Shown one piece after another: positions 8,321 through 17,219 of a stretch of 64,000 nt of DNA. The notes below the pieces were generated by a model, which was not told the DNA's origin, ran no database searches, and saw only the letters and a program-made list of their open reading frames with translations. Positions within the stretch are counted from its first letter, which is position 1, and each line of letters opens with the position of its first letter. The DNA is from 40CM-2-70-7 sp035505915 (GTDB lineage: Bacteria; Gemmatimonadota; Gemmatimonadetes; Gemmatimonadales; GWC2-71-9). The position numbers and the translations under genes were made by a program. Where the stretch lies: NCBI GenBank assembly GCA_035505915.1, contig DATJQI010000078.1, positions 10,461 to 74,460 of the forward strand. Reading direction: 5' to 3'.

Positions 8321-9870
8321 GCTGGCGCGCCTGCCGGGCCGCGGGCCTGGGGCTCGTCCTGCCCGGACTGCTGGCCGCGCAAACCCGGGACTCGGCCTTC
8401 CGGTACGCACGCATCACCTACCTCACCATCACCACCGCATATGTGAACGCGGGCCGCGACGACGGCCTGCGGGATTCCACCCGCCTCGACGTGATCCGGT
8501 CCGGGAAGCGCGTGGGGACGATCCGCATTTCGTTCCTGGCCTCTCACCAGGCCGCGGGTGACATCGTCGACACCGTCTCGGCCCTGGTCGTCGGCGATTC
8601 CGCCCGATACTTACCGGTCGCGGCTCCCCCCACCCGCGTCGCCACGGGCCCGGGGCGCACGTACTCCCGGAGTCGGGGCTCGTCGCTCTACGGAACCGTG
8701 GGAGTCGAGTATTTCTCGGTAACGGGGGACGGCGTCCGTCTGTCCCAGCCGGGGCTGGACGTGCGGGCGTTCGGTGGGCCGGCCGGGTCGCCGCTGTCCA
8801 TCGGGCTCGATCTCCGGGAGCGCCGAGTGACCACCGCCGCGGCGGGATCCCCGACCGCCGTGGCGGACGAATCGCGCGTGTACCAGGCGGTGGCGCGGTG
8901 GCAGACGCCCGGCTCTCCGGTGCGCGTCGGAATCGGACGGCAGTTCGTGGACGGGATGCCCGCCGTGGGGCTCATCGACGGGCTGCAGATCGAGCGCGCG
9001 GGGCCCGAGTGGAGCACCGGCGCGTTCGCGGGCACCCAGCCCGGCCTGGCCGACCTCGAGGTGTCCGGCGACATCCGCGAGCTGGGTGCCTACGTCCGCC
9101 GTCAAGGGCGGCCGGCCGCGGGCGGCTTCTGGTCGGTCACCGCCGGGGCCAGCGGGTCGTACCAGGGGTGGCGGACAAATCGCGAGTTCTTCTACTTCGA
9201 GGCGAGGTACTTCGGGCCGCGGCTGTCCGGATTTCTCTCCCAGGAAGTCGACTACTACCGCCCGTGGAAGCGGATCGCCGGCCAGTCGGCGTTCTCCCCC
9301 ACGGCGACATTCGGCGACGTGCGATACCAGGTCTCACGGGCCTGGAGCCTCGAGGGAGGGGTCGACGAGCGCCGGAATGTCGTGCTCTTCCAGGATGCCG
9401 TGAGTCCGGAAAGCACCTTCGACGCGGCGTTCCGGCGGGGCGCCTGGCTGGGCACCACCATCCGGCCCGGCCCCCACCTTCTGGTGGACCTCGACGCGCG
9501 CGCGTCGGACGGCGGGTCGATCGGGCGCACCGACTCCTATACGGGCGCCCTCGCCCTCGAGCGTCTCGGCGCACTGGGCGGGGCGTTCCGGTTCCGGGGC
9601 ACCCGGTACCTGAGCCCGGGCCGGACCGGCTGGCTCGGCGCCGTGAATGTCGGCATCGCCCCGGCCGACCGCTGGCGATTGGCGGTGGACGCCGGTCAGC
9701 GTCAGGAATCGGTGACGATTCTTCCGGGAACGCAGGTGACGCGATGGGCGGGCGTGGACTTCGATCTCAGCCTCGCCCGGGAGTGGTTCGGCACGGTATC
9801 ATTCACCAGACAGCGGGGCGCACTGCAGGACACCGACCAGCTGTTCCTGCTCTTCACGTATCGGTTCTGA
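8317..9870 (+). CDS. Outer-membrane beta-barrel protein of the cytochrome operon
   Basis: No ATG/GTG/TTG is available before the signal peptide; the best start is CTG at 8317, overlapping the previous stop as CTGA, giving 517 aa. A signal peptide (AAGLGLVLPGLLAAQ) is followed by a short periplasmic domain and then, from about residue 125, many alternating aromatic/polar strands (YGTVGVEYFSV, RVGIGRQFV, FFYFEARYF, WLGAVNVGI), ending in ...LFLLFTYRF with the C-terminal Phe typical of barrels. By analogy with porin-cytochrome conduits it would sheath the multihaem cytochromes across the outer membrane. Its stop overlaps the convergent LysR gene by 17 bases. Confidence 0.7.
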   Translation: MSWRACRAAGLGLVLPGLLAAQTRDSAFRYARITYLTITTAYVNAGRDDGLRDSTRLDVIRSGKRVGTIRISFLASHQAAGDIVDTVSALVVGDSARYLPVAAPPTRVATGPGRTYSRSRGSSLYGTVGVEYFSVTGDGVRLSQPGLDVRAFGGPAGSPLSIGLDLRERRVTTAAAGSPTAVADESRVYQAVARWQTPGSPVRVGIGRQFVDGMPAVGLIDGLQIERAGPEWSTGAFAGTQPGLADLEVSGDIRELGAYVRRQGRPAAGGFWSVTAGASGSYQGWRTNREFFYFEARYFGPRLSGFLSQEVDYYRPWKRIAGQSAFSPTATFGDVRYQVSRAWSLEGGVDERRNVVLFQDAVSPESTFDAAFRRGAWLGTTIRPGPHLLVDLDARASDGGSIGRTDSYTGALALERLGALGGAFRFRGTRYLSPGRTGWLGAVNVGIAPADRWRLAVDAGQRQESVTILPGTQVTRWAGVDFDLSLAREWFGTVSFTRQRGALQDTDQLFLLFTYRF

Positions 9871-11791
9871 TCCGCGATCCGCGGACGCCCTGCCGGCGCG
9901 CGCTCCCTCCCGCGCCCCGCGCCATCCGCCGGAACGACTCCAACACCGACCGCACCGTCAGGCTCGGCTCCGCGCGCCGCCGCAGGAGGTTGAGTCCCCA
10001 GGGGAGATCGAAGCCGACCAGCGGCATCGCGACGGTGCCGGCGGGAGGACGGCGGCGGTGCGACCGGAAGCCCAGGCACCACCCCTTGCCGTGCGCCACC
10101 ATCGCCCAGACCGCCTGCAAACCGTCATAGGTCCCCTCGATGCGCGGGGTCAGCCCGAGCTCCTGCAGCCGATCCAGCACCCGGTCGTAGAAGGCGGGAT
10201 GGAAGGACCGTGCCATGAACAGGAACGGCTCGTGGGCGAGCTCCGCGGGCTTCACCCGACGCCGCCGGGCCAAGGGGTGGCCCGGCGCCAGGAGAACCGT
10301 CTGCAATCGATCGTGGTGAACGGGCTCGGCGATCAAGTCGGCGTACACGGCTCCGGGATAGGCGTGCGCCAGGCCCAGATCGATGTCCCCGCGGACGATG
10401 GCCCGCGCCTGCAGGGGCGTGGCGACCTCCTCGATCGCGATGTGGACGTGCGGGTGGCGTGCCGCGCAATCGGCCAGGACGGCGGTGAGGAGCTCGCCGG
10501 TGGCGGCGGTGGCGACCGCCCCGATGGCGCAATGCCCTTCCATGCCGCGCCGCGCCCGGGTGGTATCGAGGACGATCTGCTCCAGCGCGGTCAAGAGGCC
10601 GGGGCATTCTCCGGCCAGGGAGCTCCCCGCAGGCGTCAGGAGCACGCCGCGGGCCGAGCGCTCGAGGAGCGGCACACCGACGGCGACCTCCAACTCGCGC
10701 AACTGTCGGGACAAGGCCGGCTGGGTGACGCCGAGGCGCTCGGCGGCCCGGCCGATGGTCTGGGACGCGGCGACTTCGAGCAAGGCCCGGAGGTGGCGAA
10801 TCTCGATCACCGGCGGCACCCCCCCTGGGAGGGCTTGGCCCGGCGCGGATGGGTGCGGGGCCGGCGGGAGCCGGGGCTCGCGCCCCACCAGGGAGTCGGG
10901 ACGCGCACGGACGACGTCGAAGATCCGTTGCAATACCCGTCGGACCACGGGCCGCCGTTCCTCCCGCCGCCAGAGGGCGGCCGCGCGCACCACGGGAGCG
11001 CCGTCCGCGAGGGGCACCACCGCGGTTCCCTGCGGCGGCGAGACGGAACGGGCCCGGCCGATGAGCGACCACCCGCGCCCGGCCGACACGGCCAGGTGGC
11101 CGTCCCGCAATCCGGCGTCGATCACCAGAAGGGGTGACCGCAGGCCGCCGCGCCGCAACGCGACCATGATCTGGTCGAGTGAGGCGGCGGAGAGCGCCCG
11201 CTGTGGAATGACCAGGGGATACTCCCCGAGATCCGCGATGCGCAGGCGCCGGTGGGACGCCAGCGGGTGGCCGAGCGACAGGATCACGTGATCGAGATGC
11301 TCGTCCCAGAGGGGCTCGGCGACCAGGCCGACCACCTCCGGCGTGGCCATGGCCAGCGCGACGTCGATGGTGCCCACCTGCAGCTGCTCCAACACGTCGG
11401 GGGGATCGAGATCCTGCACCACCAGCGTGATCTCGGGATCCTCGCGACGGAGCACGTCTTCGACGGCCGCGGGCACGCCCGCGGCGATCACCGTCAACAT
11501 GGCGCCGAGGATCACACGTCCCCGCTGTCCCTGCGCGGTGGCCCGCGACCGCTCGAGCGCGAACCCCAGCGCGGCCAGCACGCCGGCGGCGCCGCGGGCG
11601 AACGCCTCCCCCGCCAGGGTGGGGACCACGCCCTTGGAATGTCGGTCGAGGAGGGGGACGCCAAGGTCGCGTTCCAGCTCGCGGATCTGGCGGGAGAGGG
11701 CGGGCTGGGCCACGCGCAAACGGGCGGCGGCGCGGGAGAGACTCCGCGCTTCGGCAATGCCGACGAAGGTCCGCAGATCTCGCAGGTACAT
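9854..11791 (-). CDS. Double LysR-type transcriptional regulator (two LysR proteins in one frame)
   Basis: Start ATG at 11791 (MYLRDLRTFVG) with a GGGGGACGGGG run upstream; 645 aa against about 300 for the family. Residues 1-60 are a LysR winged helix (AQPALSRQIRELE), about 90-295 a substrate-binding domain, a 25-residue Pro-rich linker follows, then a second helix-turn-helix at about 329-388 (TQPALSRQLRELE) and a second substrate-binding domain to the end. The linker DNA has a C7 run and an in-frame GTG with a G-rich upstream sequence, so separate translation of the second half, or a sequencing indel joining two genes, is possible. Target unknown; it is convergent with the cytochrome operon. 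Confidence 0.75.
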   Translation of the reverse strand: MYLRDLRTFVGIAEARSLSRAAARLRVAQPALSRQIRELERDLGVPLLDRHSKGVVPTLAGEAFARGAAGVLAALGFALERSRATAQGQRGRVILGAMLTVIAAGVPAAVEDVLRREDPEITLVVQDLDPPDVLEQLQVGTIDVALAMATPEVVGLVAEPLWDEHLDHVILSLGHPLASHRRLRIADLGEYPLVIPQRALSAASLDQIMVALRRGGLRSPLLVIDAGLRDGHLAVSAGRGWSLIGRARSVSPPQGTAVVPLADGAPVVRAAALWRREERRPVVRRVLQRIFDVVRARPDSLVGREPRLPPAPHPSAPGQALPGGVPPVIEIRHLRALLEVAASQTIGRAAERLGVTQPALSRQLRELEVAVGVPLLERSARGVLLTPAGSSLAGECPGLLTALEQIVLDTTRARRGMEGHCAIGAVATAATGELLTAVLADCAARHPHVHIAIEEVATPLQARAIVRGDIDLGLAHAYPGAVYADLIAEPVHHDRLQTVLLAPGHPLARRRRVKPAELAHEPFLFMARSFHPAFYDRVLDRLQELGLTPRIEGTYDGLQAVWAMVAHGKGWCLGFRSHRRRPPAGTVAMPLVGFDLPWGLNLLRRRAEPSLTVRSVLESFRRMARGAGGSARRQGVRGSRIRTDT

Positions 11792-11922
11792 CCCCGTCCC
11801 CCGCCATGCGTCTACGGCATCGAACTCCAAGCGGATCGGCATTTCAGTCCCGGCATCCGCCCGACTACGATCCGATGCGATCGCTGGCTGTGAACCCGAA
11901 GGCGTGGAGTGACCATACGGTG

Positions 11923-12555
11923 ATGGAATCCGAACCGCTAGAGGCCGCGCAGCCGAAGCTGCACCTCGAGGCGCTGCGGGCGGTGGCCCAGACCGCCAGC
12001 CGGGCCGCGGCCGGCGGCATGACCCGGGCCCTCCGCCGCCGGGTCACCGTGGCCGTTCCCGAGTTCGCGCTCGCGCGGGCGGACCAGCTTCCCGCCGTCT
12101 TGGGCCATGGAGATCAGCCGGTCGTAGCCGTGTCGGTGCAGTTCCTGGGCGATCTGTCCGGTTCCCTCCTCTGGATCATGGCCTCGGCCGATGCCCGACG
12201 GATGGGCGGGGCCCTTCTCGACCAGCCAGACACATCGGCGCCACCGGGGGACGAGGAGATACGGGCCGTCTTGATGAAGGGCGTTCACATCATGGCCGCC
12301 GCGTACGCCGAGGTCCTCTCTTCGCTCACGACCGGCGTCGTGTTCCTGTCCGTGCCTGAGCTGACGGTCGGGTCCGCGAGCGTCGTCCTGTCTCATACGC
12401 CCGGCCCCGGGCTCCCCGGCCACCGACCACGGCCGAGCATTTGTGTGGGATCCCGCCTGAGCTTCGACGATCGGGGGGTCGTCGCGATGGGGCACGTCGT
12501 GCTGATGCCGCATCACCCGGCCTTCGACCGCATTCTCCGCGCCCTGCCCGCGTGA
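11923..12555 (+). CDS. CheC/CheX-like protein lacking phosphatase residues
   Basis: Likely start ATG 11923 (or GTG 11920, or ATG 11875); 210 aa. Two CheC-type helix/strand halves can be seen: LEALRAVAQTASRAAAGGMTRALRRRVTVAVPEF and DEEIRAVLMKGVHIMAAAYAEVL. In active CheC/CheX/FliY each helix carries an E-x2-N pair that dephosphorylates CheY; here these positions look replaced (AQTAS and KGVHI), so a phosphatase role is doubtful. It overlaps the following hybrid kinase (TGATG), so I infer it binds or tunes the receiver domain of that protein. No che or flagellar genes are in the window. Confidence 0.6.
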   Translation: MESEPLEAAQPKLHLEALRAVAQTASRAAAGGMTRALRRRVTVAVPEFALARADQLPAVLGHGDQPVVAVSVQFLGDLSGSLLWIMASADARRMGGALLDQPDTSAPPGDEEIRAVLMKGVHIMAAAYAEVLSSLTTGVVFLSVPELTVGSASVVLSHTPGPGLPGHRPRPSICVGSRLSFDDRGVVAMGHVVLMPHHPAFDRILRALPA

Positions 12556-14213
12556 TGGGCGATCTCACCGCCTCCTCCCGCCCCGCGGGGGTCCGCGCGC
12601 GCGCACAGATGGCCATCGCCGCCGTGCGCCGGTGGCTGGCTCCGCGTGGCGGGTCGGGGTCGGCCGCGAACGGGGTCTCGGAAGTGCGGTACGGGGCGGC
12701 GTTCGAGCAGGTGGCGATCGGGCTCGCCGAGGTCGCCCTGGACGGCCGCATGCTGCGGGTCAACCGGTATCTGTGCGAGCGCCTGGGATACACCGCCGAC
12801 GAGCTGCGCTCCCGCAACGTGCTGGATCTCACCCACCCCGACGACCTGGAGGAGACCCGGAGTTATCTCCGGGAGGCGCCGACCTGGGAGAAGGCCTACC
12901 GCCGGGAGAAGCGCTATCTCCGGAAGGACGGGACGTGCCTCTGGACGCAGCTCACCGCCTGCGTCGTGCAGCCCCCCGACGCCGGGCCGAAATTCTTCAT
13001 CGCCGTCATCGAAGATCTGTCGGAGCGGAAGCGGCTCGAGGCCCAGCTGCTGCACGCCCAGAAGCTCGAGGCGGTGGGTCAGCTCGCGGGGGGTGTGGCG
13101 CACGATTTCTCAAATCTCATCGGGGCGATCATGGGGTACGCGCAGCTCGTCGAGCGCTCCCTGGCGATCGAGGATCCGCGCCGCGCGGATGTCGCCGAGA
13201 TACGGCGGGCCGGGCAGCGCGCGGCCTCCCTCATTCACCAGCTACTCACGTTCGCCCGGCGGCAGGAGACTCAACCGCAGCTCGCCGACCCCAACCTGCT
13301 GCTCCGGAACGTGGAACGGCTGGTGACGCGCGTACTGGGGAGCGACGTCCGGCTCGACTGGAACCTGGCCGCCGGGCTTCCCGCCATCCGGGTCGACGCC
13401 GGGCAGTTCGAGCAAGTGATCCTGAACCTCGCCATCAACGCCCGGGACGCGATGCCGGAAGGCGGGACGCTCACCGTCGAGACCTCGGTGGTGGACGTGG
13501 ATCGTGGCCACATCAGCCGCCACCAGGGTGCCCGACTGGGACCGCACGTCGTGGTCACCGTGAGCGACACCGGGACCGGCATGGCGCCGGACGTACTGGC
13601 GCGCGTATTCGAGCCGTTCTTCACCACCAAGGGTCCGGACAAAGGCACCGGTCTCGGCCTCGCGATCTGCTACGGCATCGTCAAGCAAGCCGGCGGCAAT
13701 GTCTGGGTCTACTCGGAGCCGGGCCGCGGAACCACGTTCCGGCTGTACTTTCCCGCGATCCGTGAGCCGGTGGGCGACGCGCCGCCGGTCGAGGCCGACG
13801 AAGAGCTCCCCCGGGGGGACGAGACCATCCTCGTGGTCGAAGACGATCCGCAGATGCGGGAGCTGGCGGCCCGGGTCCTCGTGGATTGCGGATACGCCGT
13901 GCGTGCCGTTTCCAGCGCGGAGGCGGCCCTGCGGGACTGGGAAACCCCGCGGCGGCCTGATCTCCTGCTCACGGACCTGGTGATGCCTGGAATGAATGGA
14001 TTCCGCCTGGCGCGGGACCTGCGGGCCCGCTGCCCGGAGCTTCCGGTCCTCTGTATGACCGGCCAGTCGGACCGGGTCGCCAGACGGCGCCGGGAGGAGG
14101 GGCTCTTTCCCCTGCTTCCCAAGCCGTTCACCGCGCTGGCCCTGGCCCGCGCGGTTCGCGCGTGTCTGGACCGGCAGGCGCTCCCTGATCCGTTGATCGG
14201 CGATGGCTTATGA
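12555..14213 (+). CDS. PAS hybrid sensor histidine kinase with C-terminal receiver
   Basis: ATG 12555 overlaps the upstream stop; 552 aa and no membrane segment, so cytoplasmic. Order: PAS domain (about 45-155), HisKA with phospho-acceptor His in GGVAHDFSNLIG (about H183; the usual second Asn position is Ser), HATPase_c with NLAINARDAMPEGG, DTGTGM and GTGLGLAICYGIV, then a receiver domain with LVVEDDPQMRELA and the phospho-acceptor Asp in LLLTDLVMPGMNG. The pairing with a CheC-like protein suggests a signalling module with phosphorelay inside one chain. No output regulator is adjacent. Confidence 0.9.
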   Translation: MGDLTASSRPAGVRARAQMAIAAVRRWLAPRGGSGSAANGVSEVRYGAAFEQVAIGLAEVALDGRMLRVNRYLCERLGYTADELRSRNVLDLTHPDDLEETRSYLREAPTWEKAYRREKRYLRKDGTCLWTQLTACVVQPPDAGPKFFIAVIEDLSERKRLEAQLLHAQKLEAVGQLAGGVAHDFSNLIGAIMGYAQLVERSLAIEDPRRADVAEIRRAGQRAASLIHQLLTFARRQETQPQLADPNLLLRNVERLVTRVLGSDVRLDWNLAAGLPAIRVDAGQFEQVILNLAINARDAMPEGGTLTVETSVVDVDRGHISRHQGARLGPHVVVTVSDTGTGMAPDVLARVFEPFFTTKGPDKGTGLGLAICYGIVKQAGGNVWVYSEPGRGTTFRLYFPAIREPVGDAPPVEADEELPRGDETILVVEDDPQMRELAARVLVDCGYAVRAVSSAEAALRDWETPRRPDLLLTDLVMPGMNGFRLARDLRARCPELPVLCMTGQSDRVARRRREEGLFPLLPKPFTALALARAVRACLDRQALPDPLIGDGL

Positions 14214-14243
14214 TTCCTCCACCAACACCTGCGGGAGGACGCT

Positions 14244-14825
14244 GTGCAGAGGCCGGTCACGTTACTCGCGCTGATGGCGCTCGTGGCGCAGCCCCTGACC
14301 CGGGCGGCGGCCCAGCACGACTCGACGAGTGAGTCGGAGGAACACGTCTTTCACGGGCGGACGTTCTTCCCCGGCAAGGGCGCCGGCTGGACCTTCGGCT
14401 ACCCCTCCGTCGACGTCAACGTCGGGCTGTACTCCACCAGGACGCCGGCGGACTCGACCTACAACAAGGCGTTCCTCCGCGCCCACGTGGCGATGAACAC
14501 CGGCATTCCCCACGTCGCCGTCTCCGCGGATGTGAACTGGATTCCCGCCGTCGGCACCACACCGGTGGTGTCGTTCGTGGGGCAGATCGACCCGCTCAGC
14601 CGGGAGAGTGACTTCTACGCCAGCGTCGGCGCCGGTCTGATCACCGGGCACGCCGCCACCGACAAGTTCGTGGGCTGGGCCCAGGCCGTGGTGGCCTACC
14701 GGACCTCGATCCACGAGCTGACGCCCTTCGTGCAGGCCGGGCACGCGCTCAACAGCGGGCGGAAGTTCGAGCTCCTCTTCGGTATCGCGCATCCGATCGC
14801 GCCGTATCTGTTCCACGTTCCCTGA
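14244..14825 (+). CDS. Secreted hypothetical protein, probable small beta-barrel, 193 aa
   Basis: GTG 14244 with GCGGGAGGAC upstream. A signal peptide (LLALMALVAQPLTRAAAQ) is followed by strands with alternating hydrophobics (FLRAHVAMNTGIPHVAVSAD, FYASVGAGLITG, KFVGWAQAVVAYR), consistent with an eight-strand outer-membrane barrel. No family recognised. It lies 30 bases after the hybrid kinase and 3 bases before a methyltransferase, but shared function is not evident. Confidence 0.6.
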   Translation: MQRPVTLLALMALVAQPLTRAAAQHDSTSESEEHVFHGRTFFPGKGAGWTFGYPSVDVNVGLYSTRTPADSTYNKAFLRAHVAMNTGIPHVAVSADVNWIPAVGTTPVVSFVGQIDPLSRESDFYASVGAGLITGHAATDKFVGWAQAVVAYRTSIHELTPFVQAGHALNSGRKFELLFGIAHPIAPYLFHVP

Positions 14826-14828
14826 GTC

Positions 14829-15689
14829 ATGCCCGAATCTCCCATTGTGACCCACGTCTCCGACACCGCCCGCTGGGTGGCGATGTATCGCGCGTACGAA
14901 ACCGAGCGCCCGGACGCGATCTTCAAGGATCCGTACGCCCGGCGGCTCGCGGGGCCGGTGGGAGAGCGGATCGTGGCGGCGCTGGGCGGCACCAAGGCGG
15001 CCTGGCCGATGATCGTCCGCACCGCCGTGTTGGACGAGATCATTCTCCGCATGGTGCGGGACGGCGCGGACACGGTGCTGAATCTCGCGGCGGGCCTCGA
15101 TACGCGGCCCTGGCGGCTCGACCTGCCCGCGTCCCTGACGTGGGTGGATGTGGACTACCCGGCGATGCAGGAGTACAAGCGGGACGGGATGCGGGGCGAG
15201 ACCCCGCGCTGCCGCGTCGAATGGGCCGCCGTCGACCTGGCCGACCGCGCGGCCCGGCAGGCGCTCTTCGCGCGCGTCGGCGCGGGGGCGCGCCGGGCCC
15301 TGGTCGTGTCCGAGGGGCTCCTGGTCTACCTCGATGCCGACACGGTCCGGGGGCTCGCCGCGGATCTCCACGCGCCGCCCTCCTTCCGGCACTGGCTGAT
15401 CGACCTCGCGTCTCCTCAGCTCCTCCAGTGGCTCAACCGGCGGAACCTGGGCCGCGCCACCGCGGCGGGAGGCGCGCCGATGAAGTTCGGCCCGCCGGAG
15501 GGGACGGCGTTCTTCCGTCCCACGGGCTGGCGGGAGATCGAATGGCGCTCGACCGGCGAGGAGGGGCACCGCCTGGGACGGGAGATGGCGATGGCGTGGC
15601 TGTGGCGGATGTTCTGGCTCGTCTCCACGGAGGCCCGGCGCGAGCGGTGGCGGCGGTTCTCGGGGTACGCCCTGCTCGAGCGCACGTAG
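14829..15689 (+). CDS. Class I SAM-dependent methyltransferase, LCMT/COG3315 type
   Basis: ATG 14829; 286 aa, the usual length. The N-terminal SDTARWVAMYRAYETERPDAIFKDPYARRLAG segment is characteristic of the leucine carboxyl methyltransferase-like group, followed by the SAM motif LNLAAGLDTRPWRLD, then WVDVDYP and VVSEGLLVYLD. Members methylate carboxyl or hydroxyl groups of small molecules or lipids (for example mycobacterial polyketides); the substrate here cannot be told. It lies 3 bases downstream of the secreted barrel-like gene. Confidence 0.8.
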   Translation: MPESPIVTHVSDTARWVAMYRAYETERPDAIFKDPYARRLAGPVGERIVAALGGTKAAWPMIVRTAVLDEIILRMVRDGADTVLNLAAGLDTRPWRLDLPASLTWVDVDYPAMQEYKRDGMRGETPRCRVEWAAVDLADRAARQALFARVGAGARRALVVSEGLLVYLDADTVRGLAADLHAPPSFRHWLIDLASPQLLQWLNRRNLGRATAAGGAPMKFGPPEGTAFFRPTGWREIEWRSTGEEGHRLGREMAMAWLWRMFWLVSTEARRERWRRFSGYALLERT

Positions 15690-15763
15690 CGACCGTCGTG
15701 GATTGCCCCCCCCGGCGCCGCCGGTAGATTCCCCCGGTCCCCTTTCCCGCAACCGAGGTCTCC

Positions 15764-16594
15764 ATGCATTCAGCTCGTGTCGCACCCCTGTTCGTCGCCG
15801 CGCTGCTGGTCGTCTCGTGTGAGCGGAAGCCGGCCGCGCCCGCCGCGCAGACCTCGGCGAATCCGCTGCGCATCATCACCACCGATTTCGCGTTCTCGAG
15901 CCCCGACACCGTGCCGGCCGGGCTGACCAACATCGTGATGGTGAATCAGGGGAAGGACCCGCATCAGGCGGTGGTCTTCCGCATCGACTCGAACAAGACC
16001 CTGGCCGAGGTGCAGGCGGGCCTGATGGGCGCCACGATCCCCACGTGGATCACGGTGTTCGGCGGACCCAACGGCGCGATGCCCGGGGACAGCGCGATGA
16101 CGACGACGCCGCTCACCCCCGGCAACTATATGCTGGTGTGCTTCCTGAACGGCGCGGACGGCAAGCCCCACATCGCGAAGGGGATGATCAAGTCCTTCGT
16201 CGTGACGCCGGCGGGCACGGCGATGGCCATGCCGGCCGCGGACATCACCATTTCCACCAAGGACTTCGCCTTCGAGGTGTCCCCGGCCATCACCGCCGGC
16301 ACCCATACCATCCGGATGGTGAACAACGGTCCCCAGCTCCACGAAATCGCCGTGATGAAGCTCGTTCCGGGCGCGACGATGGCGAAGGTGCAGGCCTGGA
16401 TGCAGAGCAACATGGCGGGTCCGCCGCCCCTCATCCCGGTGGGAGGCATCGCGGGGTTGTCGGTGGGGCAGACGGCCAACTTCACCGCCACGTTCGGCGC
16501 GGGCGATTATCTCCTGCTGTGCTTCGTGCCGGACGCGAAGGACGGGAAGCCGCACGTGGCCCACGGCATGATGATGCCGTTCAAGATCAGCTGA
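15764..16594 (+). CDS. Lipoprotein with two cupredoxin-like repeats
   Basis: ATG 15764; 276 aa. A signal sequence ends in a lipobox (ALLVVSC). The mature part is two similar halves of about 115 residues. Both keep the same spacing of potential type I copper ligands: His in DPHQAVVF / QLHEIAVM, Cys in YMLVCFLNG / YLLLCFVPD, then His and Met in GKPHIAKGM / GKPHVAHGM. This C-x9-H-x4-M layout is longer than in plastocyanin, so copper binding is an inference. It is convergent with rnhB, one base apart. Possible role: periplasmic electron carrier or copper store. Confidence 0.6.
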   Translation: MHSARVAPLFVAALLVVSCERKPAAPAAQTSANPLRIITTDFAFSSPDTVPAGLTNIVMVNQGKDPHQAVVFRIDSNKTLAEVQAGLMGATIPTWITVFGGPNGAMPGDSAMTTTPLTPGNYMLVCFLNGADGKPHIAKGMIKSFVVTPAGTAMAMPAADITISTKDFAFEVSPAITAGTHTIRMVNNGPQLHEIAVMKLVPGATMAKVQAWMQSNMAGPPPLIPVGGIAGLSVGQTANFTATFGAGDYLLLCFVPDAKDGKPHVAHGMMMPFKIS

Positions 16595-16595
16595 G

Positions 16596-17219
16596 CTAGA
16601 ACAAGGCGAGCTGGCACACCGGCTGGAAGCTCTGCCGGTGGTGCCGGGTGGGACCAAGGGCCGCGACGGCCGCGAGATGATCCGCGGTCGCGTAGCCCTT
16701 GTTGTTTTCCCAGGCATACCCCGGATGCCGCGTGGCGAGGCGCGCCATCAGGAGGTCCCGGACCGTCTTGGCGACGATCGACGCGGCCGCGATGGAAGAG
16801 CAGCGGGCGTCCCCGTCCACGATGGCCCGGTGGGGCCGGCCCAGCTCGGGACAGGGCAGGCCGTCGATCAGGATGTCGGTGGGGTCGACGCCCAGCCGGG
16901 CGAGCGCCCGACGCATGGCGATGATGGTGGCCCGGCGGATGTTCCACCGGTCGATTTCGAAGACGCTGGCGGCCCCCACGCCGACGGCGCGGGCCCGGGC
17001 GCGGATCTCCACGGCCAGACGGGCGCGGGCCTTCGCGGTGAGCACCTTGGAGTCGTTCAGCCCGCGGATGGGTTTCTGGTCCGGATAAAAGACGACGGCC
17101 GCGGCCACCACCGGTCCGGCCAGGGGGCCACGGCCGACTTCGTCGATGCCGGCGACGATCAACCGCCCCTCACGCCAGAGCGCGCGTTCGCGCTCGAGCG
17201 AGGGGCGGCGGCCGCTCAC
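16596..17219 (-). CDS. rnhB: Ribonuclease HII
   Basis: GTG 17219 overlaps the rplS stop (GTGA); 207 aa. It hydrolyses the RNA strand of RNA/DNA hybrids and removes single ribonucleotides from DNA. Seen motifs: GIDEVGRGPLAGPVVAAAV with the first two catalytic acids (Asp, Glu), LNDSK, the acid in DILIDGLPCP, and CSSIAAASIVAKTVRD. Longer upstream readings run antiparallel to motif-free sequence inside rplS and were rejected. It is the last gene of the ffh-rpsP-rimM-trmD-rplS-rnhB block, a common bacterial order. Confidence 0.95.
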   Translation of the reverse strand: MSGRRPSLERERALWREGRLIVAGIDEVGRGPLAGPVVAAAVVFYPDQKPIRGLNDSKVLTAKARARLAVEIRARARAVGVGAASVFEIDRWNIRRATIIAMRRALARLGVDPTDILIDGLPCPELGRPHRAIVDGDARCSSIAAASIVAKTVRDLLMARLATRHPGYAWENNKGYATADHLAAVAALGPTRHHRQSFQPVCQLALF

